A stretch of 64,000 nt of DNA from Serpentinicella sp031432315 (lineage in GTDB: Bacteria; Bacillota; Clostridia; Peptostreptococcales; Natronincolaceae), in contig NZ_JAVKGO010000012.1 in NCBI RefSeq assembly GCF_031432315.1, positions 1 to 64,000 on the forward strand. Reading direction: 5' to 3'. The translations under genes and the position numbers were made by a program. The notes beneath the pieces were generated by a model that saw only the letters and a program-made list of their open reading frames with translations, was not told where the DNA came from and did no database searches. Of this stretch, positions 37,033 through 45,624 are shown in pieces. Numbering within the stretch: the first letter of the stretch is position 1; each line of letters starts with the position of its first letter.

Positions 37033-37117
37033 GAAGGATCTCGGTTTGCTTTTTTCTCAGAATGACAATCACAGAGACACAAAATGGTCCCTCATATGAG
37101 CGACCATTTGTAAAAAA

Positions 37118-37924
37118 TTATACAATTCTTTTTCTTATTCTTGAACTACAATAGTCAATTACAATAACCGTAATTACAATTATATAAAGCATCATACCAA
37201 TTGCTTCCCAGTTTCTTTGATTTGCATCAAGAATTAACTGGGTACCAATTCCACCTGCTCCTACAAATCCTAAAACTGTTGATGCCCTTACATCAATTTC
37301 ATATCTATAAACTGCAAAAGACTGAAACTCTGGTATTACTTGGGGTAACACACCATGCCACATGGCTTGGAGCCTGTTTGCACCGGAAGCCTTTAGCGCA
37401 TCAACCACTTGCATATCAATCCCTTCTATTGCCTCTGAATAAAGCTTTCCAAGCATACCTACAGAGTTAACACTAATTGCTAAAACGCCGGCATAAGGTC
37501 CCATTCCAACTGCAGAAACGAATATAATTGCAAATAAAATCTCTGGAAAAGTACGGATCCCATTTAGAATCATCTTCCCAATAGGTGCAACTCCTTTACT
37601 TACATTCTTTGCAGCTAAAAAACCAAAAGGTATAGCTAAGATTGATCCGGCTAGGGTACCAGCATAGGCAATAGCAACCGTTTCTCCCATTAGTCCAATA
37701 TATCTAGGTACAGAAGCTCTTACATCTGCATCAAAGAACGGATTCCTCACGAACCTTAAAAAAAGTTGTGTTGTTGATTGTGACGTGCTACGTGTACTTA
37801 AATCGGTTTGAGAGAAAGCAATATAATATAAGGTAGCTAGTATAACTGTAGTTATAATCGTTATACACCAAAACTTCGTTCTATTGGGTTTTTTAATGTT
37901 CACTGTATTCGGTACATTGTTCAT
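37118..37924 (-). CDS. phnE: Phosphonate-type ABC transporter permease (PhnE), second
   Basis: 268 residues, about six membrane helices. The EAA loop LKASGANRLQAMWHGVLPQVIPEF contacts the ATPase, and GFVGAGGIGTQLI is a PhnE family hallmark. It is paralogous to the permease encoded immediately upstream (stop and start overlap by 1 bp), so the two likely form a heterodimer. Confidence 0.93.
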   Translation of the reverse strand: MNNVPNTVNIKKPNRTKFWCITIITTVILATLYYIAFSQTDLSTRSTSQSTTQLFLRFVRNPFFDADVRASVPRYIGLMGETVAIAYAGTLAGSILAIPFGFLAAKNVSKGVAPIGKMILNGIRTFPEILFAIIFVSAVGMGPYAGVLAISVNSVGMLGKLYSEAIEGIDMQVVDALKASGANRLQAMWHGVLPQVIPEFQSFAVYRYEIDVRASTVLGFVGAGGIGTQLILDANQRNWEAIGMMLYIIVITVIVIDYCSSRIRKRIV

Positions 37925-38733
37925 TATACTAACCTCTTTCTTATTTGATAACTAATAAAATCAATTGTCACTACTGCAATAAGGGTAATGAATAAAATCA
38001 TAGAAACATTTTCATAATTAAATAGTGCTAATTGACGTCTAAGCACCACACCTATACCCCCAGCACCAACATAACCAAGTATTAAAGATGCTCTGATGTT
38101 AATCTCTAAAACATATAATGTGGAAGAAACAAACTGGGGTAAAATTTGAGGTATCGCACCGTACCAGATAACCTGAAACACATTACCACCGGTTGCTCTT
38201 ATGGCTTCTAGAGGCCCTTTGTCAATCACTTCAACAATTTCACTCATTAGTTTTACAAGAATTCCAAAAGAAAACATAAATAGGGCCATCACCCCAGCCA
38301 AAGGTCCTAATCCTAGGATGGCAACAAAAACAACTGCATAGATCATATCTGGAATTGTACGTAAAATATTCAGTAGTAAACGGACGCTATAGTATAAATA
38401 TTTGTTTTGATTTATATTTGATGCAGCTAAAAAGGTAAACGGCAAACAAAAAATAGCCGCAAGGGTTGTACTTAAAAAAGCAATATTCCAGGTCTCCAGC
38501 AGTCTTTCAAAGACTCTATTATAATACCCCCAGTTTGGCGGAATCAAATCATCAAAGACAAAACTAAAAATATGAGGCAGTCCTTCTAAAATTCGTATTG
38601 GATTTGCACTAGTTCTTAGTGCTGCCATTATATATAAACCAATAACTACCGTTAGGGTTAAGGTTAAAGTCTTTTTTGCTTTAGGTGCAACTAATGGAAT
38701 TGATTTTGTTGTATCTACTTGATTTTTCATCAT
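37924..38733 (-). CDS. phnE: Phosphonate-type ABC transporter permease (PhnE), first
   Basis: 269 residues, six membrane helices. EAA loop IRATGGNVFQVIWYGAIPQILPQF and GYVGAGGIGVVL are conserved. It overlaps phnC by 4 bp and phnE2 by 1 bp, giving a tightly coupled operon. Confidence 0.93.
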   Translation of the reverse strand: MMKNQVDTTKSIPLVAPKAKKTLTLTLTVVIGLYIMAALRTSANPIRILEGLPHIFSFVFDDLIPPNWGYYNRVFERLLETWNIAFLSTTLAAIFCLPFTFLAASNINQNKYLYYSVRLLLNILRTIPDMIYAVVFVAILGLGPLAGVMALFMFSFGILVKLMSEIVEVIDKGPLEAIRATGGNVFQVIWYGAIPQILPQFVSSTLYVLEINIRASLILGYVGAGGIGVVLRRQLALFNYENVSMILFITLIAVVTIDFISYQIRKRLV

Positions 38734-39509
38734 AGAGCCTCTTCAACTCCTCCAACCATATCTTCTTCCTTAATTGGTCTACCGTATATTTCTTCGAAGG
38801 TCTTTTCCGTAACAGAAGAAGCCGGGCCATCAAATACTAGTTCTCCACCTCTTAAACCGATAATACGCTGACCGTATTCCATTGCTAAGTCAATGGCATG
38901 AAGGTTAACAATTGTTGTAATACCATCTTCTTTGTTTATCCTTTGTAAATCCTTCATTACTTGATTTGCTGTAGGAGGATCCAAACTTGATACTGGCTCA
39001 TCGGCTAAAATAATTTTTGGCTTTTGTGTTAATGCCCTAGCAATACTCACCCTTTGTTGTTGTCCACCACTTAGTTGATCTGCTCTTTGATATGCTTTTT
39101 CAGCAATATCTACACGGTCCAAACTGTTCATGGCTAAAGCGATATCCTCTTTAGAAAATAAGTTCAAAATACTTTTAACTGTACCTGTATAGCCTAATCT
39201 GCCAGATAAAACATTTTTCAATACAGAAGATCTTTTTACTAAATTGTGTTGTTGAAAAATCATTCCAATTTCTGTTCTAAGCTTTCTAAGTTGCTTTTCT
39301 TTATAATTTAATATATTTTCCCCGTCAACTAATAATTCTCCCTCATTAGGCCTAACCATTAGGTTAAGACTTCTGATTAAGGTTGATTTTCCTGCACCAG
39401 ATAAACCGACAATGACAATAAACTCACCAGGGTTAAATTTTAGATTAATGTTTTTCAGTGCCTTAAAACCATTTGGATAAGTTAATGAAATGTTTTTATA
39501 TTCAATCAT
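38730..39509 (-). CDS. phnC: Phosphonate-type ABC transporter ATPase (PhnC)
   Basis: 259 residues. Walker A GLSGAGKST (about 35-43), signature LSGGQQQRVSIARAL, Walker B IILADEP, and the D-loop SSLDP are intact. It follows phnD by about 105 bp, a gap with a small hairpin-like GAAGCGA palindrome but no clear terminator. Confidence 0.95.
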   Translation of the reverse strand: MIEYKNISLTYPNGFKALKNINLKFNPGEFIVIVGLSGAGKSTLIRSLNLMVRPNEGELLVDGENILNYKEKQLRKLRTEIGMIFQQHNLVKRSSVLKNVLSGRLGYTGTVKSILNLFSKEDIALAMNSLDRVDIAEKAYQRADQLSGGQQQRVSIARALTQKPKIILADEPVSSLDPPTANQVMKDLQRINKEDGITTIVNLHAIDLAMEYGQRIIGLRGGELVFDGPASSVTEKTFEEIYGRPIKEEDMVGGVEEAL

Positions 39510-39614
39510 AAGGGCCTCAACTTTCTATTGTGTAATTTTTGAAACTTCTTATCTTCTCACAAATAGAGAGAAGAATCGCTTCCTCTCTCTATCTACTATT
39601 TTGTAATTATTTTA

Positions 39615-40508
39615 TTAGTTGCTTAATTGTTCTTCAAATCTTGCATAAGTTTCTCTTACAATATCATAGTCTTCTGAAGCTGCTTCTTCAATGCCAGACC
39701 ATTGATATACTTGATCCATAACAGCAATCATTTCTTCATCATCGTTAAAGTTTAGGAAAGCTTCTGTAATTTTTGTTTTCCACTCTTCAGGTAATTCTGA
39801 ACGAACTGAAATTGTATCATTTGGAATTGGTTCTGTGTAACCAAGCACTCTAATCTTTTCTAATGCATCTGGATAATCCCCTTCAATCCTTGTACGCGCA
39901 TCATCAAAAGTTGTTGCTACATCTGCTTCACCTTCATACAGGGCAATTAAAGCATTGTCGTGGGACTGAGTGTTTATATGTTGAAAGTGTCTATCAAGAT
40001 CTTCTACACCTAAATCCATTAATTGAGACGCTGGGAATAGGAATCCAGAAGTTGATGTTGGGTCTGCATATGCCCAAACTAATCCTTCCATTTCTGCTAA
40101 ATCTTCTATTGTTTCAATATCAGAATCTGCTCTTACGTTATATTGTGCTTTGTATGAACTTGATCCGTGTCTTACTGATTTAAGAATAACTTCAACGTTA
40201 GCTCTTTCTTCAGCTTGTACAAATCCAAAAGGTGGTAAGAATCCAATGTCTACATGTTGTGTTCTCATACCTTCAACCAAAGCTGTGTAATCCACCATAA
40301 TTTGTGCTTCTACTGGCACACCTAATACTTCGCTAAGTTTTGCCTCTAATGGTTTTACTGTATCAGCCATACCATCCGCATCACTAGATGGAACGAATCC
40401 CATTGTTAATTTAGTAATCTCCGTTGCTGTTTCTTTGCTCCCACCTGTACACGCTACTAAAGATAGCATTAATAATACTCCCACCAAAACTATGGCGATT
40501 TTTTTCAT
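39615..40508 (-). CDS. phnD: Phosphonate-type ABC transporter substrate-binding lipoprotein (PhnD)
   Basis: 297 residues. Lipobox LVAC with Cys20, then a type II periplasmic-binding fold. The ligand loop DPTSTSG (150-155) and the motif HVDIGFLPPFGF match PhnD/phosphite-binding proteins. First gene of phnDCEE. No C-P lyase or phosphonatase is in the window, so the imported compound could be a phosphonate or phosphite. A possible promoter lies upstream (TTTACA and TACAAT, about 20 bp apart), but the spacing is poor. Confidence 0.93.
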   Translation of the reverse strand: MKKIAIVLVGVLLMLSLVACTGGSKETATEITKLTMGFVPSSDADGMADTVKPLEAKLSEVLGVPVEAQIMVDYTALVEGMRTQHVDIGFLPPFGFVQAEERANVEVILKSVRHGSSSYKAQYNVRADSDIETIEDLAEMEGLVWAYADPTSTSGFLFPASQLMDLGVEDLDRHFQHINTQSHDNALIALYEGEADVATTFDDARTRIEGDYPDALEKIRVLGYTEPIPNDTISVRSELPEEWKTKITEAFLNFNDDEEMIAVMDQVYQWSGIEEAASEDYDIVRETYARFEEQLSN

Positions 40509-40629
40509 AAGTCATCCTCCCTCAAATTATCTTTCTTAAACAATTTTAACACCTAAATTATTGTACCATAAAAAATGTCGATTTGTGTAAAGAATATGTA
40601 AAACTTATATTGTTGTAATTTTCTGATAG

Positions 40630-41153
40630 TTGATTAGTTGGACAGTTGGTTAGTTGGTTAGTTGGAAAGTTGGACAGTTGGAAAGTTGGAAAGTAGAAAG
40701 AGGAAAGTCAAAATCTAGATACTTCACTGACGTTCAGTATAGTGGAAAGTTGGAAAGTAGAAAGGGGAAAGGGGAAAGGGGAAAGTCAAAAACGAGATAC
40801 TTCACTGGCGTTCAGTATGACAAGTACCAACTATATAGATTTTACTATGAATATCAGGTTATCTTTCATGGTTGTCATTCCTCTCTGTGTAAGCGACTGA
40901 CACGAAACTTCTCTTCGGTCATCTGCTTATGAGCTTTGGCGAAGAATCTCAGACCCCCAAGACAAACCCGAGATACTTCACTGGCGTTCAGTATAGTGGA
41001 AAGTTGGAAAGTTGGACAGTTGGTTAGTTGGTTAGTTGGAAAGGAAAGTCAAAATCTAGATACTTCACTTACGTTCAGTGTTGAGCCATAGTTGAACGAT
41101 TGTTGAACCATTGTTAAACCATTGTTAAACCATTGTTGAACCATTGTTAAAAT
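40630..41153. repeat. Repeat island 4: 8-bp arrays, hairpin modules, 77-bp module, 11-bp array
   Basis: In order: seven phased 8-bp units GGNNAGTT (40640-40695), hairpin module (about 40715-40745), 8-bp array, hairpin module 40789-40821 (ATACT/AGTAT), 77-bp module 40874-40950, two more hairpin modules (about 40966-40998 and 41052-41085), an 8-bp array between them, and seven 11-bp units 41080-41152. The richest island in the window. Confidence 0.9.
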
Positions 41154-41184
41154 CGCAATCCTTCGTTTACACTTAGGATTACAA

Positions 41185-41221
41185 AACAAAACTGAGCTTA
41201 AGTTAAACTCAAGCTCAGTTT
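41185..41221 (-). terminator. Terminator of DUF1385 gene
   Basis: Stem AAACTGAGCTT (41189-41199) / AAGCTCAGTTT (41211-41221); on the minus strand it is followed by TTGTTTTGT. Confidence 0.85.
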
Positions 41222-41243
41222 ATTAAATCAATAATATTAAGAT

Positions 41244-42182
41244 TTAAGCTAAAGGAATTTCCTCATCATCCCCTAATGCACTTTTTAAAGCTTCTAAGGC
41301 AACCTCAAGTTGACTGTCATCCGGCTCCTTTGTGGTTAGCTTTTGCATCATCATTCCAGGGAAACTTACTAGTTTCATAACTGGAGATTGACTTTTACCA
41401 GCATATTTAATCACTTCATAGGATATGCCTGCCACAAGCGGAAGTAAAGCTATACGTAAAGCCACTCGCATAAACACACCTTGCCAGCTAATCAGGGAAA
41501 ATACAATGATACTAACCATCATTACGATAAATAAGAAACTAGTACCACATCTTGGGTGTAATGTCGTATATTTTCTTGCATTTTCAACGGTTAATTCATC
41601 CCCTTGCTCATAGCAGTAAATCGCTTTATGTTCAGCACCATGGTATTGAAAAACTCGCTGTATATCCTCCAACCTAGAAATTGCTACGATATATATTATA
41701 AACATAACCAGCCTTATAATCCCCTCTATCATACTGAGAACTATTCCCCGATCAACGAACCGTGTTAACACCCCAGAAATTAGTGTTGGGCTAACCATAA
41801 ATATTAGTATTGCTAGGGAAAGGGCGATAAAGACAGAAAAATAAATCAGCACATCGTCTGCTTTTTCTTTAAAAACTTTACGCATAAACCTTTCAAAGCG
41901 ATCTGGCTCTTCGTTTACCGGTATTCCTTCTTCCGCTATTTCAGCAGAGTACATTAGAGATCGCACCCCTAGTACCATAGAATCAATCAGTGCAAATCCA
42001 CCTCTAACAATAGGAAGTTTTAATCCTTTGTGTCGTTGCACTACATTTGAGACTGCCTGCTTTTTTACTTCAATCCCATTGTCAGGCTTTCTTACAGCCA
42101 TGGCAATATCTTTTGGCCCTCGCATCATAACCCCTTCAATAAGTGCTTGACCCCCTACACTTTTTATATTTGAATTTGCCAT
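41244..42182 (-). CDS. DUF1385 membrane protein (YqhQ-like)
   Basis: 312 residues. N-terminal GGQALIEGVMMRGP is the family signature. It has about four or five membrane helices, and HGAEHKAIYCYEQGDELTVENARKYTTLHPRCGTSFLF is the most conserved central region (only parts shown matter: HGAEHK and HPRCGTSF). Function is unknown; the family sits near prmC-prfA or rpmE in many Clostridia, as here. Confidence 0.9.
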   Translation of the reverse strand: MANSNIKSVGGQALIEGVMMRGPKDIAMAVRKPDNGIEVKKQAVSNVVQRHKGLKLPIVRGGFALIDSMVLGVRSLMYSAEIAEEGIPVNEEPDRFERFMRKVFKEKADDVLIYFSVFIALSLAILIFMVSPTLISGVLTRFVDRGIVLSMIEGIIRLVMFIIYIVAISRLEDIQRVFQYHGAEHKAIYCYEQGDELTVENARKYTTLHPRCGTSFLFIVMMVSIIVFSLISWQGVFMRVALRIALLPLVAGISYEVIKYAGKSQSPVMKLVSFPGMMMQKLTTKEPDDSQLEVALEALKSALGDDEEIPLA

Positions 42183-42339
42183 TTTATCGTTCCTCTCTTT
42201 TTAACACTTTCTTTTATTATAACCTAATTTTTATGTCTATGCCAATGATTAAACAGACTGTCTTAGGTTTTAGCTTTGTTATCTACTAACAAACTGTCAT
42301 CTTGAGTACAATTAGAGAATCTTAGTTTTCTTAACTAAC

Positions 42340-42600
42340 TAGTTCCGGCGAATGAATTCACCTCTACACTTAACCACTTAACTACGATGTTACATTACAA
42401 GCTTCTATCATCTTAAGTATACAGGGTAATCTTTGTATTCGCTTTTTTGATGTCATTCCTCTCTGTGTAAGCGACTGACACAAAACTACTTTTTGGTCAT
42501 CTGCTTATGAGCTGTAGGCGAAGAATCTCAAGACCTTAAAGGCAAACCCTAGATACTTCACTAACGTTCAGTATGACAGAAAGTTGTAAAGTGGAAAGAA
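42340..42600. repeat. Repeat island 5: palindrome, 77-bp module, hairpin module
   Basis: Palindromic module GGCGAATGAATTC at about 42347, the 77-bp module at 42452-42529, then a hairpin module with ATACT/AGTAT (about 42544-42580) and a short 8-bp-type tail. Confidence 0.85.
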
Positions 42601-42735
42601 AAAGTTTAAGTCCGGATCCTCCTTTTCTCACAGGATAACGTAATAACTATATTATTCATTCCGCATTTTTCAATAAGTATCGGGTTAGATATTCTAAATT
42701 GTAAAAAAATTTAACTTTTTTATAAAAAAAGTGAT

Positions 42736-42766
42736 TAGACAAGCTTATTCCTGGTATATATATAAT
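42736..42766 (+). promoter_or_regulatory. Possible promoter of the small-ORF transcript
   Basis: TAGACA at 42736-42741 and TATATA at 42759-42764 with 17 bp between; TATAAT overlaps at 42761. It points towards the 22-codon frame. Confidence 0.45.
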
Positions 42767-42915
42767 ACAAAAGAATCCGGTAGCTTCCTACCAATCACAG
42801 TTTCAATTCAAGTAGTAAAATATGTTGGAAAATAGTTTGAAGTATAACAAAAACCCTATTTCAGATTTCTAAAATTACACTAAAGAAAATAGTCAAAGGA
42901 GCGTTGATAATTTAA

Positions 42916-42984
42916 ATGAAAAATACTGAACCACCAAAGTCAAAAAGTGATTGGTATAGCTACTTCCGATTCTTTGTTAAATAA
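42916..42984 (+). CDS. Possible 22-residue small protein
   Basis: Frame reads MKNTEPPKSKSDWYSYFR and ends FFVK. AAAGGAG lies about 14 bp before ATG, rather far. A promoter-like sequence lies 150 bp upstream and a strong terminator starts 1 bp before the end of the frame's stop region, so the frame fills the 3' part of a ~260-nt transcription unit. It is unrelated to repeats and not antisense to a gene. It could be a small peptide, a leader peptide or chance in a small RNA. No family recognised. Confidence 0.4.
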   Translation: MKNTEPPKSKSDWYSYFRFFVK

Positions 42985-43036
42985 AAGAGATGATTTTCTA
43001 AAATATATTGAAAATCATCTCTTTTATAGTTTTTTT
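42982..43036 (+). terminator. Strong terminator after small ORF
   Basis: Perfect 17-bp hairpin (arms 42982-42998 and 43010-43026) followed on the plus strand by TAGTTTTTTTG. The converging CNNM gene ends within the right arm, so it may serve both. Confidence 0.9.
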
Positions 43037-44277
43037 GTCTTTAGGATTTTTACTCTTTTTATTTTCTTCCCCTCTGTTTCTTCAGCTATTAATTTAATAT
43101 TATCCAAAGAAATGTATTCACCTTGTCTTGGAAACCTAGATAGTTCACCAATAATAACCCCACCAACAGAATCAAAATTTTCCGACTCTATGTTTATTCC
43201 AACAATTTCGTTTACTAAACTAATTTTCGCGCTTCCCTTTACTATATATTCCTCTTCTGATATTTTTTGTACTTCAGCTTCACTTTCATCATACTCATCT
43301 TTAATTTCTCCAACAATTTCTTCAATTAAGTCCTCTAAAGTAACAATCCCCGCAGTTCCACCATATTCATCTAACACAATCGCAATGTGGGCCATATTCC
43401 TTTTCATGTCCTTAAACAAGTCTACGGTTTTTCGGTACTCATAAGTGTAAAATGGTTCTCTCAAGAATGCTTCTAAGTCTAAGGTTTCTTTATTTTCCCT
43501 AAAGATTAAGTCCTTTATATTTAGTACTCCAATAATATTATCAATTTCTCCTTTGTATACAGGGTATCGAGAAAACCTTTTGTTTTTAATTTTTTCAAAA
43601 ATTTCTACAATAGGTTCATCTATATCAACAGCTCTAATCTCAGTTCTCTGAACCATAACATCCTTTATTTTCATGTCTCCAAACTCAAATACTTTATGAA
43701 TCATTTCCTTTTCATGAATTTCAAGTATACCCTCTTCTTGACTCATGGTAACGACAGTTCTTAATTCATCCTCAGTTATAAAAGGGGACTCAGCTTGCTT
43801 TTTAATGCCCATAGTTTTCATTAGCATTCTTGTAAATATATTAAAAATATCAACAATTGGATTTAACCCTTTAACGATAATATTCATTGGGTTAATAATT
43901 TTAAAAGCTACCTTTTCCGCACTTTGTACAGCCCATGATTTAGGGGTTATCTCTGCAAATACCAATACTAATATTGTCATTGCTAAGGTCGCAACAAGCA
44001 CTCCCTTTTCTCCATACAGATCAATTGCTAAAGAAGTCGCAATAGCAGCACCAGCAATATTAACAATATTATTTCCTATCAAGATTGTACTTAAGAGTCT
44101 ATTAGGTTCTTTTAGTAACTTTACTACTAAAGCAGCTTTTTTATCTTTTTCATAGGCTAAATTTCTTAATCTAATTTTGCTAATTGCCATTAATGCAGTT
44201 TCCGAGGCGGAAAAAAAAGCTGACACCAGAATAGTCAAAACTAATAAAATTATTCTTATAAAACTATTCCAATTCAA
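43024..44277 (-). CDS. CNNM/CorC-type (DUF21) transporter with CBS pair
   Basis: About 417 residues. Membrane DUF21 domain with four helices (residues 1-190, SAFFSASETALMAIS signature), a CBS pair (about 200-320) and a C-terminal CorC_HlyC domain (about 335-415). Family members export magnesium or other cations. TTG at 44277 (MNWNSF) is favoured over TTG 44292 because GGAG lies between them; the choice is not certain. Confidence 0.9.
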   Translation of the reverse strand: MNWNSFIRIILLVLTILVSAFFSASETALMAISKIRLRNLAYEKDKKAALVVKLLKEPNRLLSTILIGNNIVNIAGAAIATSLAIDLYGEKGVLVATLAMTILVLVFAEITPKSWAVQSAEKVAFKIINPMNIIVKGLNPIVDIFNIFTRMLMKTMGIKKQAESPFITEDELRTVVTMSQEEGILEIHEKEMIHKVFEFGDMKIKDVMVQRTEIRAVDIDEPIVEIFEKIKNKRFSRYPVYKGEIDNIIGVLNIKDLIFRENKETLDLEAFLREPFYTYEYRKTVDLFKDMKRNMAHIAIVLDEYGGTAGIVTLEDLIEEIVGEIKDEYDESEAEVQKISEEEYIVKGSAKISLVNEIVGINIESENFDSVGGVIIGELSRFPRQGEYISLDNIKLIAEETEGKKIKRVKILKTKKL

Positions 44278-44516
44278 TACACAACACTCCAACCACTCTT
44301 TAATATGACTAAGTAAATTGCATAATTCTATCTGAGGTCCCTCCCACTAAATTAAATTATGCATTTATCTTATTTTTTAAAGAGACTTTTTTTTAGTTTG
44401 TGTTTTTTCAAAAAAAATAGACATAGAATTTATAAATCCTAGTCTAAATGAATTGATTAGATTTCGTTTTAATCTTCACAGATAAATACTGAGTCTAAGC
44501 AAGGATATATTAAAAT

Positions 44517-45104
44517 TTACACTCTTACCTCATGACATCTACGACATCTAGCCTCGTAACTTTCTTCTGCTCCTACCATAATAATTGGATCACTATATTT
44601 AGCAGGTTGTCCATTTACAAGTCGTTGAGTCCTCGTTGCTGGTTTTTTACACACCATACATATAGCTGTTAACTTCGTCACCTGCTCTGCTATGGCCATT
44701 ATTTCGGGGACAATTTGAAAAGCTCCCCCTTTAAAATCCATGTCTAATCCTGAACAAATTACTCGCTTACCGCTATCAGCAGCTTCCTTACAGACTTCAA
44801 TTATATCTTCACCTAAAAATTGTACTTCATCTATTGCAAGCACATCGTAGGCTGCGTCTTTTATGTATTCTCTAACTTCCTTAGCAGATTCAACAGGGAC
44901 ACATTTCATTGTTTTACCACTGTGGCATGCAACACTATCCAATGTATATCGATCATCAATTCCAGGTTTAAAAAGCAATACTTTTAGTCCTGCAATTTTC
45001 GCTCGATTTACCCTTCTAAGCAACTCTTCACTCTTTCCAGCATACATTGGCCCAACAATCATTTCTATGCTTCCAATTTGAGAATACTCCATTATGTCAA
45101 CCAT
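44517..45104 (-). CDS. tdk: Thymidine kinase
   Basis: 195 residues, type II thymidine kinase. P-loop GPMYAGKSEE, DEVQFLG Walker B-like motif, the lasso loop GLDMDFKGGAFQ, and a zinc site from CMVC and CRRCH. Salvages thymidine to dTMP. ATG behind AGGGGGAG. Lies after rpmE, as in Bacillus subtilis. Confidence 0.98.
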   Translation of the reverse strand: MVDIMEYSQIGSIEMIVGPMYAGKSEELLRRVNRAKIAGLKVLLFKPGIDDRYTLDSVACHSGKTMKCVPVESAKEVREYIKDAAYDVLAIDEVQFLGEDIIEVCKEAADSGKRVICSGLDMDFKGGAFQIVPEIMAIAEQVTKLTAICMVCKKPATRTQRLVNGQPAKYSDPIIMVGAEESYEARCRRCHEVRV

Positions 45105-45204
45105 ATTCTCTTCTCCCCCTAAGAAAACTTTAGACCGCTGAAAATTTCCAACAGTCTATGTGTTTAATAATACATATTTGGATGCAACTTTATTTTTACA
45201 AAGC

Positions 45205-45237
45205 AAATAAAAAGGTTAGAAAATAATTTCTAACCTT
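45205..45237 (-). terminator. rpmE terminator
   Basis: Hairpin AAGGTTAGAAA (45212-45222) / TTTCTAACCTT (45227-45237), followed on the minus strand by TTTATTTG. The arm overlaps the rpmE stop. Confidence 0.8.
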
Positions 45238-45442
45238 ACATATTGAATTTCTTTTTGAATTTCTCAACACGTCCACCTTTTTCCATACTCTTTTGTTTAC
45301 CAGTATAGAATGGATGACATTCTGAACAGATTTCTACTCTGATTTCATCATTTGTTGAACCAGTTTTGAAACTGTTTCCACAAGCACAATGTACTTCTAC
45401 TTCTTTGTAATTTGGATGGATTCCTTCTTTCACACTATTCAC
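45236..45442 (-). CDS. rpmE: 50S ribosomal protein L31
   Basis: 68 residues, zinc-binding L31 type: CAC near residue 19-21 and CSEC (about 38-41) keep the four-Cys/His site. The motif HPFYTGKQK is diagnostic. Lies between rho and tdk. Confidence 0.98.
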   Translation of the reverse strand: MNSVKEGIHPNYKEVEVHCACGNSFKTGSTNDEIRVEICSECHPFYTGKQKSMEKGGRVEKFKKKFNM

Positions 45443-45624
45443 CTCTTTCTATGAAAAGCTCTATATTAAAATAAGGCATATTCAAATTTAACTACTACAT
45501 TATAGCATAAGGCATATAGCCTTGCAACAGAATTTAAAGATTATATCTTCTGAGCAACATAATGTAATAGTAACGCTATTATCTACTATATCTTAATTGA
45601 AAGATTAACACAACAAATTATTTG

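Larger units (their letters stand above)
40509..41243. other. Long intergenic region rich in repeats, phnD / DUF1385 gene
   Basis: 735 bp without a credible gene. It includes the phnD promoter region and repeat island 4, then the DUF1385 terminator. Open frames across it are created by the repeats. Confidence 0.8.
42183..42915. other. Intergenic region with repeats, upstream of a small ORF
   Basis: Contains the DUF1385 upstream region, repeat island 5 (42340-42600) and, at 42730-42915, a promoter-like sequence and leader for the 22-codon frame at 42916. Confidence 0.7.

Noticed and set aside
40654..40932. 92-codon frame on the plus strand beginning with repeated SWKVGQLE-like text
   Set aside because: Translation of 8-bp arrays and hairpin modules; not a gene.
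43745..44155. 136-codon plus-strand frame inside the CNNM gene
   Set aside because: Antisense shadow of a well-supported gene, without ribosome site or family features.
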